Part shown: positions 1 through 9,431 of the stretch, one piece after another | How positions within the stretch are numbered: position 1 is the first letter of the stretch | Layout of the letters: each line of letters opens with the position of its first letter | Origin: Pelagibacteraceae bacterium AG-349-O05 | GTDB lineage: Bacteria > Pseudomonadota > Alphaproteobacteria > Pelagibacterales > Pelagibacteraceae | Direction of reading: 5' to 3' | Length of the DNA stretch: 52,288 nt | NCBI GenBank assembly: GCA_003281005.1 | Contig: QCDE01000006.1 | Location: forward strand, 1 to 52,288 | Translations under genes and position numbers: made by a program | The notes under the pieces: model-generated | The model's database searches: none | Told to the model about the DNA's origin: nothing | What the model saw: the letters and a program-made list of their open reading frames with translations, nothing else

Positions 1-125
1 ACACCTGCAATAATTGCAAATATTAGATACATAGTTCCAATATCTTTGTGGTTGGTTGAATAAGCCCAACGTTTCCAACCAGTTGGTGTATGATGATCGT
101 CGTGTGATGCTGTTTGTGTATACAT
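1..125 (-). CDS. coxA: Cytochrome c oxidase subunit I, N-terminal fragment (cut by window edge)
   Basis: Reading the minus strand from the ATG at 125 gives an open frame to the window edge (41 codons). It contains [18 protein letters not shown], the hallmark N-terminus of haem-copper oxidase subunit I, where the first transmembrane helix starts. Subunit I holds the haem a and haem a3-CuB centres that reduce O2. It begins one base after the coxB stop, so the two are co-transcribed and probably translationally coupled. The rest of the protein lies outside the window, so nothing can be said about its active-site residues. Confidence 0.93.
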   Translation of the reverse strand, partial: MYTQTASHDDHHTPTGWKRWAYSTNHKDIGTMYLIFAIIAG

Positions 126-126
126 A

Positions 127-942
127 TTATTTACTCGCTAGTTTTTTAAATTGATCTTCTTCGTTAATTTCTTTTGCAAATTTGACTTTAGCGTCTAACA
201 ACCATTCTTGATATTCTTCTTCAGTAACAACTCTAACTTCAATTGGCATAAACGCATGTTTAATTCCACACAGTTCAGAACATTGACCATAATAAGTTCC
301 AACTTTTTCTGCTTTAAACCAAGTTTCATTTATTCTTCCAGGAACAGCGTCTCGTTTTACTCCAAATGAAGGTAATGCCCATGCATGTAGAACATCATTA
401 GCTGTGATCATTACCTTAACAACTTTATTTACTGGAACAACTAGTTCATTATCTACAGCTAAAAGTCTTGGCTCGTTTTCTTTTAAGTCTTTAGTTTCGA
501 TCATGTATGAATCAAAGAAAATATTTTCGTCTGGATACTCGTATCCCCAGTACCATTGGTATCCTATAGCTTTTACAGTTATGTCTGCCTTTGGAATTGC
601 ATCTTGTTTATATAAAATTTTAAATGATGGAACTGCCATCACGATCAGAATTAAACATGGAATTAAAGTCCATAAAACTTCAACGGCAACATTATGAGTT
701 CTTTTTGATGGAACTGGATTTGCTGAAGCTCTAAATCTTATACAAGCATAAACCATCAAAAAAAGAACAAAAACACTGATTGCTATAATAATTGGTAACA
801 ACAATTTATCATGAAAATTAACGATATCTCTCATAGTCTCGGAAGCAGCCTTTTGAAAGCCTAGTTGCCAATCGACAGGTTGATTAGCGAACGCGCTTGA
901 AGTGATAAAGAATGTTAGAAATATATATAAAAATTTTTTCAT
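127..942 (-). CDS. coxB: Cytochrome c oxidase subunit II
   Basis: This 271-residue subunit accepts electrons from cytochrome c at the binuclear CuA centre and passes them to subunit I. A signal peptide (about residues 1-19, ending SAFA) precedes two transmembrane helices (about 47-68 and 88-108). The periplasmic cupredoxin domain has the CuA ligands His186, Cys221, Glu223, Cys225, His229 and Met232 in the pattern [12 protein letters not shown]. Length is normal for bacterial subunit II without a fused cytochrome c domain. It is upstream of coxA with a one-base gap and downstream of rsmE on the same strand. As the terminal oxidase it is a plausible sink for electrons from the c-type cytochrome at the other end of the window, which is inference. 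Confidence 0.97.
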   Translation of the reverse strand: MKKFLYIFLTFFITSSAFANQPVDWQLGFQKAASETMRDIVNFHDKLLLPIIIAISVFVLFLMVYACIRFRASANPVPSKRTHNVAVEVLWTLIPCLILIVMAVPSFKILYKQDAIPKADITVKAIGYQWYWGYEYPDENIFFDSYMIETKDLKENEPRLLAVDNELVVPVNKVVKVMITANDVLHAWALPSFGVKRDAVPGRINETWFKAEKVGTYYGQCSELCGIKHAFMPIEVRVVTEEEYQEWLLDAKVKFAKEINEEDQFKKLASK

Positions 943-1003
943 TTTTTTACCCTATATAGAGTGTCTTTTAAAAAAATACACTTTTACTTTTAGCGACAAA
1001 ATA

Positions 1004-1702
1004 TCAATTAATAGCGTAATTTATGATCGATAGAGCAGAAATTACTGCCGTTTCGGATCTCAAAATGTTTTCATTGATTTTAATAGGCTGAACACCATTA
1101 AATTTAAGAATCTCTTCCCTCTCCTCCTCAGAAAAATCTCCTTCAGGCCCTATGATTACGCAAGTAGGCTTGGTAGTTAAATTTTTAATTTCAATTTTTG
1201 TGTTAGTAGTGTTGAGATCAGTAAAAATTAAATCAATATCATTATTTAAAAAGCTTTTTAATTTTTGAGGATCCTCAATTGATGGAACTGTTATTCTATT
1301 TGATTGTTCGGCGGCTTCTATGATTACTTTTTCCAATCTCTCTTTGTTTATCTTTCTAACAATTGTTCTTTCAAAAATGATTGGTAAAAACTTAGTTACA
1401 CCAAGTTCTGTTGCTTTTTGGATCATAAAATTAAAGTAATTTGATTTAATAGGAGAAAAAGCCAGCCAAAGATCTTTGGTATTTTCTTTCTGTCTTAATT
1501 GCTTCGTAACGTTAAACTCCACTATGCTTTTGGTTATGTTCAAAATTTTAGCTTCCCATTCACCACTGCTATTAAAAAGAGAAAAAACTTCTTTCTCTTT
1601 AAGTCTCATAACTTTAGAAACATAATGAGATTGAGATTTATCAAGTTTGTCAGTCAAATTAAGAGATAAACTTTTTGAATAAAATAATCTAATGTTACTC
1701 AT
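1004..1702 (-). CDS. rsmE: 16S rRNA (uracil-1498-N3)-methyltransferase
   Basis: A 232-residue SPOUT-class methyltransferase that adds a methyl group to N3 of U1498 in 16S rRNA, using S-adenosylmethionine. The N-terminal part (about 1-70) is the PUA-like RNA-binding domain. The C-terminal part carries the trefoil-knot SAM site signatures VIIGPEGDFSEEE and LRSETAVISAL. Length is typical for the family. It starts 16 bases from the divergent HAD gene at 1719 and lies 61 bases upstream of coxB. I see no strong terminator before coxB, so some read-through is possible. Confidence 0.95.
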   Translation of the reverse strand: MSNIRLFYSKSLSLNLTDKLDKSQSHYVSKVMRLKEKEVFSLFNSSGEWEAKILNITKSIVEFNVTKQLRQKENTKDLWLAFSPIKSNYFNFMIQKATELGVTKFLPIIFERTIVRKINKERLEKVIIEAAEQSNRITVPSIEDPQKLKSFLNNDIDLIFTDLNTTNTKIEIKNLTTKPTCVIIGPEGDFSEEEREEILKFNGVQPIKINENILRSETAVISALSIINYAIN

Positions 1703-1718
1703 ATTGATAAGTTAGTTT

Positions 1719-2381
1719 ATGAAAAATATTAAAGCAATAATTTTTGATGCATACGGCACCTTATTTGATGTCAATTCAGCTGCTGAGAAATGTAAAGACA
1801 AAATCGGTGATAAGTGGGAGGGTTTTGCTAATTATTGGAGAACTACACAATTAGAATATACTTGGCTAAGAAGTTTAATGAAACGTCATAAGGATTTTTG
1901 GCAAGTAACAGAAGATAGTTTAGATAAATCTATGAAAGCTTATCAGATAGATTCTTCAATGAGAAATGAGCTATTAGATCTTTATAAAATTCTTTCCCCC
2001 TTTAAAGAAGTTCCTGAAGTTTTAAAATCATTAAAAGAAAAAGATTTTAAACTTGCTATTCTTTCTAATGGTACTCCTTCTCTTCTTGATGAATTGGTTA
2101 AGAGTAATAATTTAGAAAATATATTTGATAATATTTTTTCAATTGAAGAGGTTGGAGTTTATAAACCAGACTATAAAGTTTACGATCTTCCAATAAAGCA
2201 ATATCAAATTCGAACAAATGAAGTTGCTTTTTTAAGTGCAAATACTTGGGATGTTTCAGGTGGAGGAAACTATGGTTATAATTCTATTTGGGTTAATAGA
2301 AGTAACAATACTTTTGATAATTTAGATTATTTCCCAAAACATCAAATCAAAGATCTTAGTAAGTTACTTGATATATTGTAA
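1719..2381 (+). CDS. Haloacid dehalogenase, type II (HAD superfamily)
   Basis: A 220-residue HAD-like hydrolase of the L-2-haloacid dehalogenase type. Motif I is FDAYGTLFDV, with the nucleophilic Asp near residue 10. Motif II is ILSNGTP and the motif III Lys lies in VYKPDYKVY. Motif IV, FLSANTWDVSGGGNYGY, matches the S-x-N-x-W-D-x-x-G-x signature of true type II dehalogenases more closely than that of phosphatases. The expected reaction is hydrolysis of 2-haloalkanoates to 2-hydroxy acids. It heads a plus-strand set with pirin (20 bases downstream) and quinone oxidoreductase. The physiological substrate is unknown, and a promiscuous phosphatase role cannot be excluded. Confidence 0.9.
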   Translation: MKNIKAIIFDAYGTLFDVNSAAEKCKDKIGDKWEGFANYWRTTQLEYTWLRSLMKRHKDFWQVTEDSLDKSMKAYQIDSSMRNELLDLYKILSPFKEVPEVLKSLKEKDFKLAILSNGTPSLLDELVKSNNLENIFDNIFSIEEVGVYKPDYKVYDLPIKQYQIRTNEVAFLSANTWDVSGGGNYGYNSIWVNRSNNTFDNLDYFPKHQIKDLSKLLDIL

Positions 2382-2401
2382 AAAATTATTATTTACGAAA
2401 T

Positions 2402-3238
2402 ATGAAAAATATTGAAGTTAGTAGAATTATTGATCCTATTCCTGCTTCTGATGGTGCTGGAGTTAAATTAAAAAGAAGTATTGGTGTTGAGCCAAATTAC
2501 TTTGACCCTTTTTTAATGCTAGATGAGTTTGGTTCAGAAAATAGCGAGGATTATATTGCAGGTTTTCCGCCCCACCCTCATCGAGGAATTGAAACAGTAA
2601 CTTACATGTTAGCTGGAAATTTTGAGCACAAAGATAGTACTGGTGGTGAAGGTAAAATGACAGCAGGAGATGTTCAGTGGATGAAAACCGGAAGTGGTAT
2701 AATTCATTCTGAAATGCCTGCAATGAAAGAAGGTAAACTTCATGGTTTTCAATTATGGATAAATATGCCTGCTAAATTAAAGATGAGTAAGCCGGAATAC
2801 ATTTATATAGATGCAAATAAAATGAGTGTTCATAAAGATCATGACAAACAAATTAAAGTCATAGCTGGAAAATTTGAAAAAGCTGAAGGTCCCGTAAAAG
2901 GTCATAATGTTGAGCCTGTTTATTTTGATGTTGAGCTTAATAAAGATAAAGAATTTAATTTTAAATTACCATCTACCCATAATACTTTTATTTATTTAGT
3001 TAATGGAGAAATTAAAATCGGTAAAAATAAACACGACAACGTTAAGGATAGTACTTTAATACTTTTAACGAAGGGTGAAGGCTTAACTGTTAAGGCTAGA
3101 TCAAATGCTAAATTTTTAGTTATTTCAGGTAAACCAATTAACGAGGAAATAGCTAGAGGTGGTCCATTTGTAATGAATACTAAAGCTGAGATCTTGCAAG
3201 CAGTTCAAGATTATCATAATGGTACATTTGTAAAATAA
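2402..3238 (+). CDS. Pirin family protein
   Basis: A 278-residue bicupin of the pirin family. The N-terminal cupin carries FPPHPHRGIETVTYMLAG and a downstream GSGIIHSEMP, supplying the conserved His/Glu metal ligands. The C-terminal half (about residues 165-270) is the second, degenerate cupin. Some bacterial pirins act as quercetin 2,3-dioxygenases and others regulate redox enzymes, so only the family can be named. It lies between the dehalogenase and a quinone oxidoreductase, with 3 bases to the latter, which suggests one transcript. Length is normal for the family. Confidence 0.93.
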   Translation: MKNIEVSRIIDPIPASDGAGVKLKRSIGVEPNYFDPFLMLDEFGSENSEDYIAGFPPHPHRGIETVTYMLAGNFEHKDSTGGEGKMTAGDVQWMKTGSGIIHSEMPAMKEGKLHGFQLWINMPAKLKMSKPEYIYIDANKMSVHKDHDKQIKVIAGKFEKAEGPVKGHNVEPVYFDVELNKDKEFNFKLPSTHNTFIYLVNGEIKIGKNKHDNVKDSTLILLTKGEGLTVKARSNAKFLVISGKPINEEIARGGPFVMNTKAEILQAVQDYHNGTFVK

Positions 3239-3241
3239 ATT

Positions 3242-4216
3242 ATGAGAGCTATAGAAATTAATAAAACTGGTGGACCTGAAGTTTTAGAGGTGAAGGATAT
3301 TTCATTAAATAAACCTGGTCCCGACCAAGTTACAATTGAACAAAAAGCAATTGGACTTAACTACATTGATACTTACCATAGATCAGGTTTGTACCCATTA
3401 AAACTACCGATTGGTTTAGGTTTAGAAGGTGCCGGTATTGTTACTGAGGTCGGAGATAACGTAAAAGACTTTAAAGCTGGAGATAAAATTTCCTATGCAG
3501 GTATTCCTTTAGGTTCTTATGCTTCTCATAGAAATTATCCTACTAAGAATTTGGTAAAAGTACCAGACGGTATTGATCTTGAGATAGCCGCAACTTTAAT
3601 GACAAAAGGGTTAACAACTTTTTATCTTTTGCATAAAACTTATCCAGTTAAATCAGGAGAAACAATATTATTTCACGCAGCTGCTGGTGGTGTTGGTCAG
3701 ATTTTTGGCCAATGGGCAAAAAGTTTGGGATGCAATGTTATAGGAACAGTTGGATCAGATGAAAAAATAAATATAGCAAAAGAAAATGGTTATGATTATG
3801 TAATTAATTACAATAAAGAAGACTTTGGTAAAAAAGTTTTGGAAATCACAAATGGTAAAGGTGTCCCTGTTGTGTACGATGGCGTTGGTAAAGATACATT
3901 AGATGGATCAATTGAATGTTTGGCAGTAAGAGGAATGATGGTTTCATTTGGAAATGCATCAGGTCCATTATCAGATATTAATGTGCCAAAAGTTATTCAG
4001 CCAAAAGGGCTATACCTTGTTAGACCCTCTATGCAACAATATCTTTCGACAAAAGAAGAATTAAATGAAGCTTCAAAAATAATGTTTGAAAAAATTAGCT
4101 CTGGTAAAATAAAAATTAAAATTTTTAAAAAGTACAAGCTAGACGAGGTGGTTCAAGCTCATAAAGATCTTGAAGGAAGAAAAATTTTAGGCCCAGCTGT
4201 AATAGTTCCTAATTAA
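3242..4216 (+). CDS. qor: NADPH:quinone oxidoreductase (zinc-independent MDR family)
   Basis: A 324-residue medium-chain dehydrogenase/reductase of the quinone oxidoreductase (zeta-crystallin) branch. The N-terminal GroES-like domain lacks the catalytic zinc ligands of alcohol dehydrogenases. The nucleotide-binding segment has FHAAAGGVGQIFGQWAK, the usual AAAGGVG loop of NADPH-dependent members. It would reduce quinones or enones with NADPH. The gene follows pirin by 3 bases. Its 3' end overlaps the convergent DUF2721 gene by 8 bases. Confidence 0.92.
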   Translation: MRAIEINKTGGPEVLEVKDISLNKPGPDQVTIEQKAIGLNYIDTYHRSGLYPLKLPIGLGLEGAGIVTEVGDNVKDFKAGDKISYAGIPLGSYASHRNYPTKNLVKVPDGIDLEIAATLMTKGLTTFYLLHKTYPVKSGETILFHAAAGGVGQIFGQWAKSLGCNVIGTVGSDEKINIAKENGYDYVINYNKEDFGKKVLEITNGKGVPVVYDGVGKDTLDGSIECLAVRGMMVSFGNASGPLSDINVPKVIQPKGLYLVRPSMQQYLSTKEELNEASKIMFEKISSGKIKIKIFKKYKLDEVVQAHKDLEGRKILGPAVIVPN

Positions 4217-4613
4217 CATCAACATCCATATCGGACATATGAAGTTTGAGTGCATTTGTCGAAATTTGAATTTCTCTAATAAAAAAAATTATAGAAATAA
4301 TCATAGATAAACAGCACGAACCAAAAATTACTCTGGCTAAAAAAACTTCATCAAGATAAAGCGCAAAAACCGTAAGCATATTGAAAAGAAATCCAAAAGC
4401 TGCGAACAGGATTGTCCATCTTAAAAGTGTTATTCTTCCACTTAAATTAATAAACTGTTTTTTCCATTCTGGTGGAATATGCTTTTCATAAACATGTTCA
4501 TCATGGAGCTGTCGAATTAAAATACTCAATGAATGAAATCTGTTACTATACACACCCATTAACAATGGAATAGCAGGAAACATTAGTGCTGTGACTGTGT
4601 AATCTATATTCAT
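4209..4613 (-). CDS. DUF2721 family membrane protein
   Basis: The frame extends to a TTG at 4622, but the ATG at 4613 (MNIDYTVTALMFPAIPLLM) fits the family start better, giving 134 residues. Three hydrophobic segments are visible: about 5-22, 68-90 and 95-115. The N-terminal TALMFPAIPLLM followed by NRFHSLSILIRQLH matches the DUF2721 signature. Function is unknown. It is convergent with the quinone oxidoreductase (8-base overlap) and divergent from ubiA by about 50 bases. Confidence 0.82.
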   Translation of the reverse strand: MNIDYTVTALMFPAIPLLMGVYSNRFHSLSILIRQLHDEHVYEKHIPPEWKKQFINLSGRITLLRWTILFAAFGFLFNMLTVFALYLDEVFLARVIFGSCCLSMIISIIFFIREIQISTNALKLHMSDMDVDVN

Positions 4614-4665
4614 ACGAATCAATTTGATTATGAAACTAGGCTTTGTTATTTACAAGTAAAAAATT

Positions 4666-5532
4666 ATGAACCAAGTAAAACTTTTTATCAATTTAACAAG
4701 ATTAAAAAAACCGATCGGCTTTATGTTGCTATTCTGGCCATGTGCATGGGGATTAACTCTAGCATATGATTTTAACGAAAGTTTAAATTTATATTTTTTT
4801 TATTTATTTTTATTTTTTTTAGGTTCTGTATTAATGAGATCTGCCGGGTGTATCGTGAATGATATTCTAGATAAAGAATTTGATGCAAAAGTATTTCGAA
4901 CAAAAGATCGTCCTATTGCTTCAGGAAAAATTTCAATAAAACTTGCAATATTTTATTCAACTATATTGTGCTTTTTAGCTTTGCTAGTTTTGTTAAATTT
5001 CAATTTATTTACAATCATCTTGGCTTTAGGTTCAATGCCACTAGCTTTTACCTATCCACTAATGAAAAGGTTTACTTATTGGCCACAGTTATTTCTTGGT
5101 ATTACATTTAATTATGGACTAATTCTTGGATGGACTGCTATCGAAGGAGAAATTAATCTAGCTCCTATAATATTTTATATCGGAGCCATATTTTGGACAC
5201 TGGGTTATGACACTATTTATGGATACCAAGACATTAAAGATGATGAAATAATTGGACTTAAATCAACATCTATTAAGTTTAAAAAAAATGCAAAAAAATT
5301 TTTAATCACATGTTATGGGCTTTTAACAGTTTGTCTCTTATTAGGAGCATTTAAAATGCAATTTAATCAAATTTATTATTTAATTTTAATTATTCCAATC
5401 ATGCACTTGTTTTTTTACCAAATAAAAATTTTTAGTCCAAATGAACCCGCTTCATGCCTCAAAGCATTTAAAAGTAATAATTATTTTGGTTTATTAATTT
5501 TATTTAATATTTTAATTGTAAAAATTTTATAA
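4666..5532 (+). CDS. ubiA: 4-hydroxybenzoate polyprenyltransferase
   Basis: A 288-residue integral membrane prenyltransferase with about eight or nine hydrophobic segments. The two Asp-rich, Mg-diphosphate-binding motifs are present: NDILDKEFDAKVFRTKDRP near residues 65-84 and GYDTIYGYQDIKDD near residues 184-197. It attaches the polyprenyl tail to 4-hydroxybenzoate in ubiquinone synthesis at the inner membrane. Its stop overlaps the start of the ABC exporter gene by one base (TAATG), so a quinone gene leads the lipid A run. Family identification is secure; the tail length cannot be read from the sequence. Confidence 0.95.
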   Translation: MNQVKLFINLTRLKKPIGFMLLFWPCAWGLTLAYDFNESLNLYFFYLFLFFLGSVLMRSAGCIVNDILDKEFDAKVFRTKDRPIASGKISIKLAIFYSTILCFLALLVLLNFNLFTIILALGSMPLAFTYPLMKRFTYWPQLFLGITFNYGLILGWTAIEGEINLAPIIFYIGAIFWTLGYDTIYGYQDIKDDEIIGLKSTSIKFKKNAKKFLITCYGLLTVCLLLGAFKMQFNQIYYLILIIPIMHLFFYQIKIFSPNEPASCLKAFKSNNYFGLLILFNILIVKIL

Positions 5533-7268
5533 TGAACAAAACTGAAATTTTTAAAAGGCTGTATAATGATTATTCAAAAAAATTTTTAAATAAAATTTTT
5601 TTGTCAGCATTTTTTTCTATATTAGTAGCTGCAAGTACGTCCGCAATCGCTTGGTTACTTGATCCAGCAATAAAAAAACTTTTTATTGAAAAAGACCAAA
5701 CATTAATTTTTTTTATTCCTATGTTGATAATAATTGCCTTTGCCACAAAAGGTCTTTCTTTATATTTGGCTAAAGCAACTATGATAAGTGTTGGGGAGGA
5801 AATTAAAAAAATTCTTCAATTTGATATGGTAAAATCTTTGATTAAAACTGATACACAGGTAATCGATAAGAAGCACTCAGGAAAATTTATTTCTAATCTT
5901 ACTTATGATGTGAACCATATTACTCATTTATTAAGTAATGCAATTTTAACTCTCTTTAAAGACAGTTTAACTTTAATTGGATTATTGACCGTGATGTTCG
6001 TACAAAATTGGAAATTATCTATTATCTCAATAATTATGATCCCGTTAGCAGCCTTTTTCTCAAAAAAACTTGGGAAGAGAGTTGGCAAAGTAGTCACAGA
6101 GGCTCAAGAAAAATCAGGATATCTAACCACTTATCTTGTAGAACTATTTAAAAATCACAAACTTATAAAAGTATTTCAAAAAGAAAATTATGAACAATTA
6201 AGAGCAGATAATTACTTATCTCAATTAAAAGAAAAAAATAAAAAAATTCAGACTGTCTATGTAAGAATGTCACCAATTATGGAAACATTAACTGGGATTA
6301 TGATTGCAATTTTAATTTTTTATTCAGCAAAACTAATTGTAAAAGAAGAATTAGACATAAATAATTTCTTTTCATTTTTAGCTGCAATGATGCTGGCATA
6401 TCAACCTGTGAGAGCCTTATCAACATTAACTATGAACTTAAACCAAGGATTATCTGCTGCATCAAGAATTCTACCCATAATTGATCAAGAAAATAAAATT
6501 ACAGATAACAATGATTCAAAACCAATTAAAATTGCCGATTCTGAAATAAATTTTAAAGATGTGAAATTTTCTTATGACGCAGATGAGAAAATAACTCTAA
6601 AATCAATTAGTTTAAATTTTAAAGGTGGTAAAATGACATCACTTGTTGGGCACAGTGGATCTGGAAAATCTACAATTCTAAATTTAATACCTAGATTCTA
6701 TAATGTTCAGTCTGGAGATATTACAATAGATAATCAATCAATTTACAAAACTAGTTTGAGCTCACTCAGAGCTGAAATCTCAATGGTTAGCCAAGAAACT
6801 ACTTTATTTGATGATACAATTAAAAATAATATTAAATACGCTAAAGAAAACGCAACAGATGAAGAGGTTTATGAGGTGGCAAAATTATCTTTTTGTGAAG
6901 AATTTATTTTAAATCTTCCAAACAAATTTGAGACATTAATTGGTGAGAATGGAGTTAGATTATCTGGAGGAGAAAAACAAAGAATATCAATTGCAAGAGC
7001 GATGCTTAAAAAAAGCTCAATAATATTATTAGATGAAGCAACCTCATCCTTGGACTCAGAAACAGAAAAGAAAATTCAAGAGGCTTTAAAAATTTTAACA
7101 AAAAATAAGACTACAATTGTTATTGCCCATAGATTATCAACAATTTTAAATTCAAACAATATTTATGTTATTGACAATGGTAAAGTTGTAGAAAATGGTA
7201 AGCACCAAGAATTGATTAAAAAATCAATTTTGTACAAAAGTTTTTATGAGAAACAGATTCAAAAGTAA
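5532..7268 (+). CDS. msbA: Lipid A exporter-type ABC transporter (MsbA-like)
   Basis: A 578-residue half-transporter with an N-terminal six-helix membrane domain (about residues 15-310) and a C-terminal ATPase. The ATPase has Walker A GHSGSGKST, Q-loop SQETTLFDD, signature LSGGEKQR, Walker B IILLDEATSSLD and an H-loop His in IAHRLS. MsbA dimers flip lipid A-core across the inner membrane. Context supports this: waaA, lpxK and lpxL follow directly, with waaA 2 bases downstream. Other exporters of the same subfamily look alike, so the lipid A role is inferred mainly from the neighbours. Confidence 0.9.
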   Translation: MNKTEIFKRLYNDYSKKFLNKIFLSAFFSILVAASTSAIAWLLDPAIKKLFIEKDQTLIFFIPMLIIIAFATKGLSLYLAKATMISVGEEIKKILQFDMVKSLIKTDTQVIDKKHSGKFISNLTYDVNHITHLLSNAILTLFKDSLTLIGLLTVMFVQNWKLSIISIIMIPLAAFFSKKLGKRVGKVVTEAQEKSGYLTTYLVELFKNHKLIKVFQKENYEQLRADNYLSQLKEKNKKIQTVYVRMSPIMETLTGIMIAILIFYSAKLIVKEELDINNFFSFLAAMMLAYQPVRALSTLTMNLNQGLSAASRILPIIDQENKITDNNDSKPIKIADSEINFKDVKFSYDADEKITLKSISLNFKGGKMTSLVGHSGSGKSTILNLIPRFYNVQSGDITIDNQSIYKTSLSSLRAEISMVSQETTLFDDTIKNNIKYAKENATDEEVYEVAKLSFCEEFILNLPNKFETLIGENGVRLSGGEKQRISIARAMLKKSSIILLDEATSSLDSETEKKIQEALKILTKNKTTIVIAHRLSTILNSNNIYVIDNGKVVENGKHQELIKKSILYKSFYEKQIQK

Positions 7269-7270
7269 AT

Positions 7271-8521
7271 ATGTTTATAATTTATCAATTAATAATTTCT
7301 ATAATTCTAATATTTTCTCCAATAATATTATTATTTAGAATTTTTAAAAACAAAGAAGATAAAAAAAGATTTATAGAAAAGTTTAGTTTTAGTAGAAAAG
7401 TAAAAAAGAATGGAAATTTGATATGGTTTCATGGTGCAAGTGTTGGGGAAATATTGAGTGTTGTTCCTTTAATAAAAAAATATGAGAAAGATAAGTCAGT
7501 AAAACAAATATTGATTACGTCAAGTACTTTAAGCTCCTCAAGTATTTTACAAAAATTCAAGTTTAAAAAAACAATTCATCAATTTTATCCTATTGATCAT
7601 TTTATATTTATTGAAAAATTTTTAAATTACTGGAAACCAAAGGTAGCTATGTTTGTGGACTCAGAAATATGGCCATGCATGTTCAAGAAATTAGAGAATA
7701 AAAATATTCCATTAATTTTATTAAATGCAAGAATTACACCTAAATCTTACAAAAGATGGATGAAAATTAAGAATTTTTCTTATTCAATTTTTAATAAAAT
7801 TTCTTTCGCCTATCCACAAAATCAAGAAACAAAATATTTTTTGAAAAAACTTAAAACTAAGAATATTAATTATTTAGGAAATTTAAAATACTCAGAAAAC
7901 TATGATGAAAATTTATCTAATATTAAAAAAAAACTAAAAAATCAATTCAACAAAAAAAAAATTTGGGTTGCATCGAGTACACATGAAACAGAAGAAATTT
8001 TTTGTATTAAAGCTCATTTAATACTTAAGAAAAAAATTAAAAATTTAATTACTATCATTATTCCAAGACATATACATAGGGTAAAAGAAATAATTTCAAA
8101 AATAGAGAAACTAAATTGTAAAGTCGTATCTCATACTTCAAACAAAACTAATTTAAAAAATGTTGATTTCTATATAGTTGATTCATTTGGTGAAACAAAA
8201 AAATTTCATGAAATGGCATGTTCAGTTTTTCTTGGTGGTTCGATCATAAATAGGGGTGGGCAAAATCCATTGGAAGCTGCTAGATTGGGTGCAAAAATTT
8301 TACATGGACCTAATGTGAATAACTTTGTAGATGTTTACAAACTATTAAAAACTTTGAATGCTTCAAAAAAAATTGATTCAAGTAAAGATCTAGCATCATC
8401 AATAAATTTTAAAAAAAATAAAAAAATAGGTAAAAAAATTAAACAAATTGGAAAAAATATACTTAAAAAAACTATTAAAGAGCTAGATATTATTATTTAT
8501 CATGAAATTAAAAAAGCCTAA
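7271..8521 (+). CDS. waaA: 3-deoxy-D-manno-octulosonic acid transferase (Kdo transferase)
   Basis: A 416-residue GT30-type glycosyltransferase that transfers Kdo from CMP-Kdo to lipid IVA at the inner face of the cytoplasmic membrane. It has an N-terminal membrane anchor (about residues 3-24) and the conserved WFHGASVGEI segment, whose Glu is the expected catalytic base. VDSEIWPCMF, LNARITPKSYKRW and FLGGSIINRGGQNPLEAA are the remaining family blocks. Length is normal. Its 3' end overlaps lpxK by 20 bases, an unusually long overlap that implies tight coupling. Confidence 0.95.
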   Translation: MFIIYQLIISIILIFSPIILLFRIFKNKEDKKRFIEKFSFSRKVKKNGNLIWFHGASVGEILSVVPLIKKYEKDKSVKQILITSSTLSSSSILQKFKFKKTIHQFYPIDHFIFIEKFLNYWKPKVAMFVDSEIWPCMFKKLENKNIPLILLNARITPKSYKRWMKIKNFSYSIFNKISFAYPQNQETKYFLKKLKTKNINYLGNLKYSENYDENLSNIKKKLKNQFNKKKIWVASSTHETEEIFCIKAHLILKKKIKNLITIIIPRHIHRVKEIISKIEKLNCKVVSHTSNKTNLKNVDFYIVDSFGETKKFHEMACSVFLGGSIINRGGQNPLEAARLGAKILHGPNVNNFVDVYKLLKTLNASKKIDSSKDLASSINFKKNKKIGKKIKQIGKNILKKTIKELDIIIYHEIKKA

Positions 8522-9428
8522 GTTTTGGGATAATAAGCAACCAAATATATTTGCCAAAATACTCTATCCGATTTCATACTTAATTCAATTTTTAAATTAT
8601 TTTAAAAGAAAACCAACAAAAAATAATTTTCAAATTAAAACAATTTGTTTTGGAAATATCTATATTGGTGGCACTGGCAAAACATCTTTATGTATAAAAC
8701 TAAGCAAACTTTTAAAAAAAAAAAATATCAAATCTTGTTTTATTAAAAAATTTTATGATGATCAATATGATGAACAAAAACTTTTGAAAAAAAATGGAAA
8801 ATTATTCTTATCCACAAAAAGAATTAAAGCAATTAAAGAAGCTGAAGATGAGAAATATGATATTGCAATTCTTGATGATGGACTTCAAGACAACTCATTT
8901 AAATCAGATATTAGTATAGTCTGCTTTAATAGCGATAATTGGATTGGAAATGGTATGTCTATACCTTCTGGACCTTTAAGAGAAAGTATAAATAGTTTAA
9001 AAAAATATAATCATATATTCTTGAACGGGAATTATGAAAATTTAGAAAATATCAAAAATCAAATTATCAAAATTAATCCTAATGCCAATATATATATTGG
9101 CAAATATGAACCAGTTAATTTAAAGGAGTTTGAAAAAAATGATAATTATTTAGCTTTTTCAGGAATTGGAAATCATGGTACTTTCATTTCAATGTTAAAA
9201 AATAATGGTTTAAATATTTTAAGAGATATTGAGTTTCCAGATCATTTTCAATATGACACTGGTGATATTTCTAAAATTACTGAAGAAGCAAATAATTTAA
9301 ATTGTAAAATTATAACCACAGAAAAAGATTACCAACGATTAGGAAACCTTAATACAAATGAGATAAAATTTATAGAATCTGAAATTAGAATATCAGATGA
9401 AGAAAAATTTTTAGAACTTATTTTATGA
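8502..9428 (+). CDS. lpxK: Tetraacyldisaccharide 4'-kinase
   Basis: A 308-residue kinase that phosphorylates the 4' position of the lipid A disaccharide precursor using ATP. The P-loop is in the family form GNIYIGGTGKTS (about residues 50-61), and the catalytic Asp block ILDDGLQDNSF is present. A hydrophobic N-terminal stretch (about 20-34) would anchor it to the membrane. The start is fixed by the ATG at 8502 inside the end of waaA. It is slightly shorter than the about 330 residues usual in enterobacteria. It is followed 3 bases later by the acyltransferase. Confidence 0.94.
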   Translation: MKLKKPKFWDNKQPNIFAKILYPISYLIQFLNYFKRKPTKNNFQIKTICFGNIYIGGTGKTSLCIKLSKLLKKKNIKSCFIKKFYDDQYDEQKLLKKNGKLFLSTKRIKAIKEAEDEKYDIAILDDGLQDNSFKSDISIVCFNSDNWIGNGMSIPSGPLRESINSLKKYNHIFLNGNYENLENIKNQIIKINPNANIYIGKYEPVNLKEFEKNDNYLAFSGIGNHGTFISMLKNNGLNILRDIEFPDHFQYDTGDISKITEEANNLNCKIITTEKDYQRLGNLNTNEIKFIESEIRISDEEKFLELIL

Positions 9429-9431
9429 ATT

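Noticed and set aside
961..981. GTGT...ACAC hairpin between rsmE and coxB
   Set aside because: Mostly A/T pairs with a mismatch, and no T run placed to act as a terminator; probably chance in AT-rich DNA.
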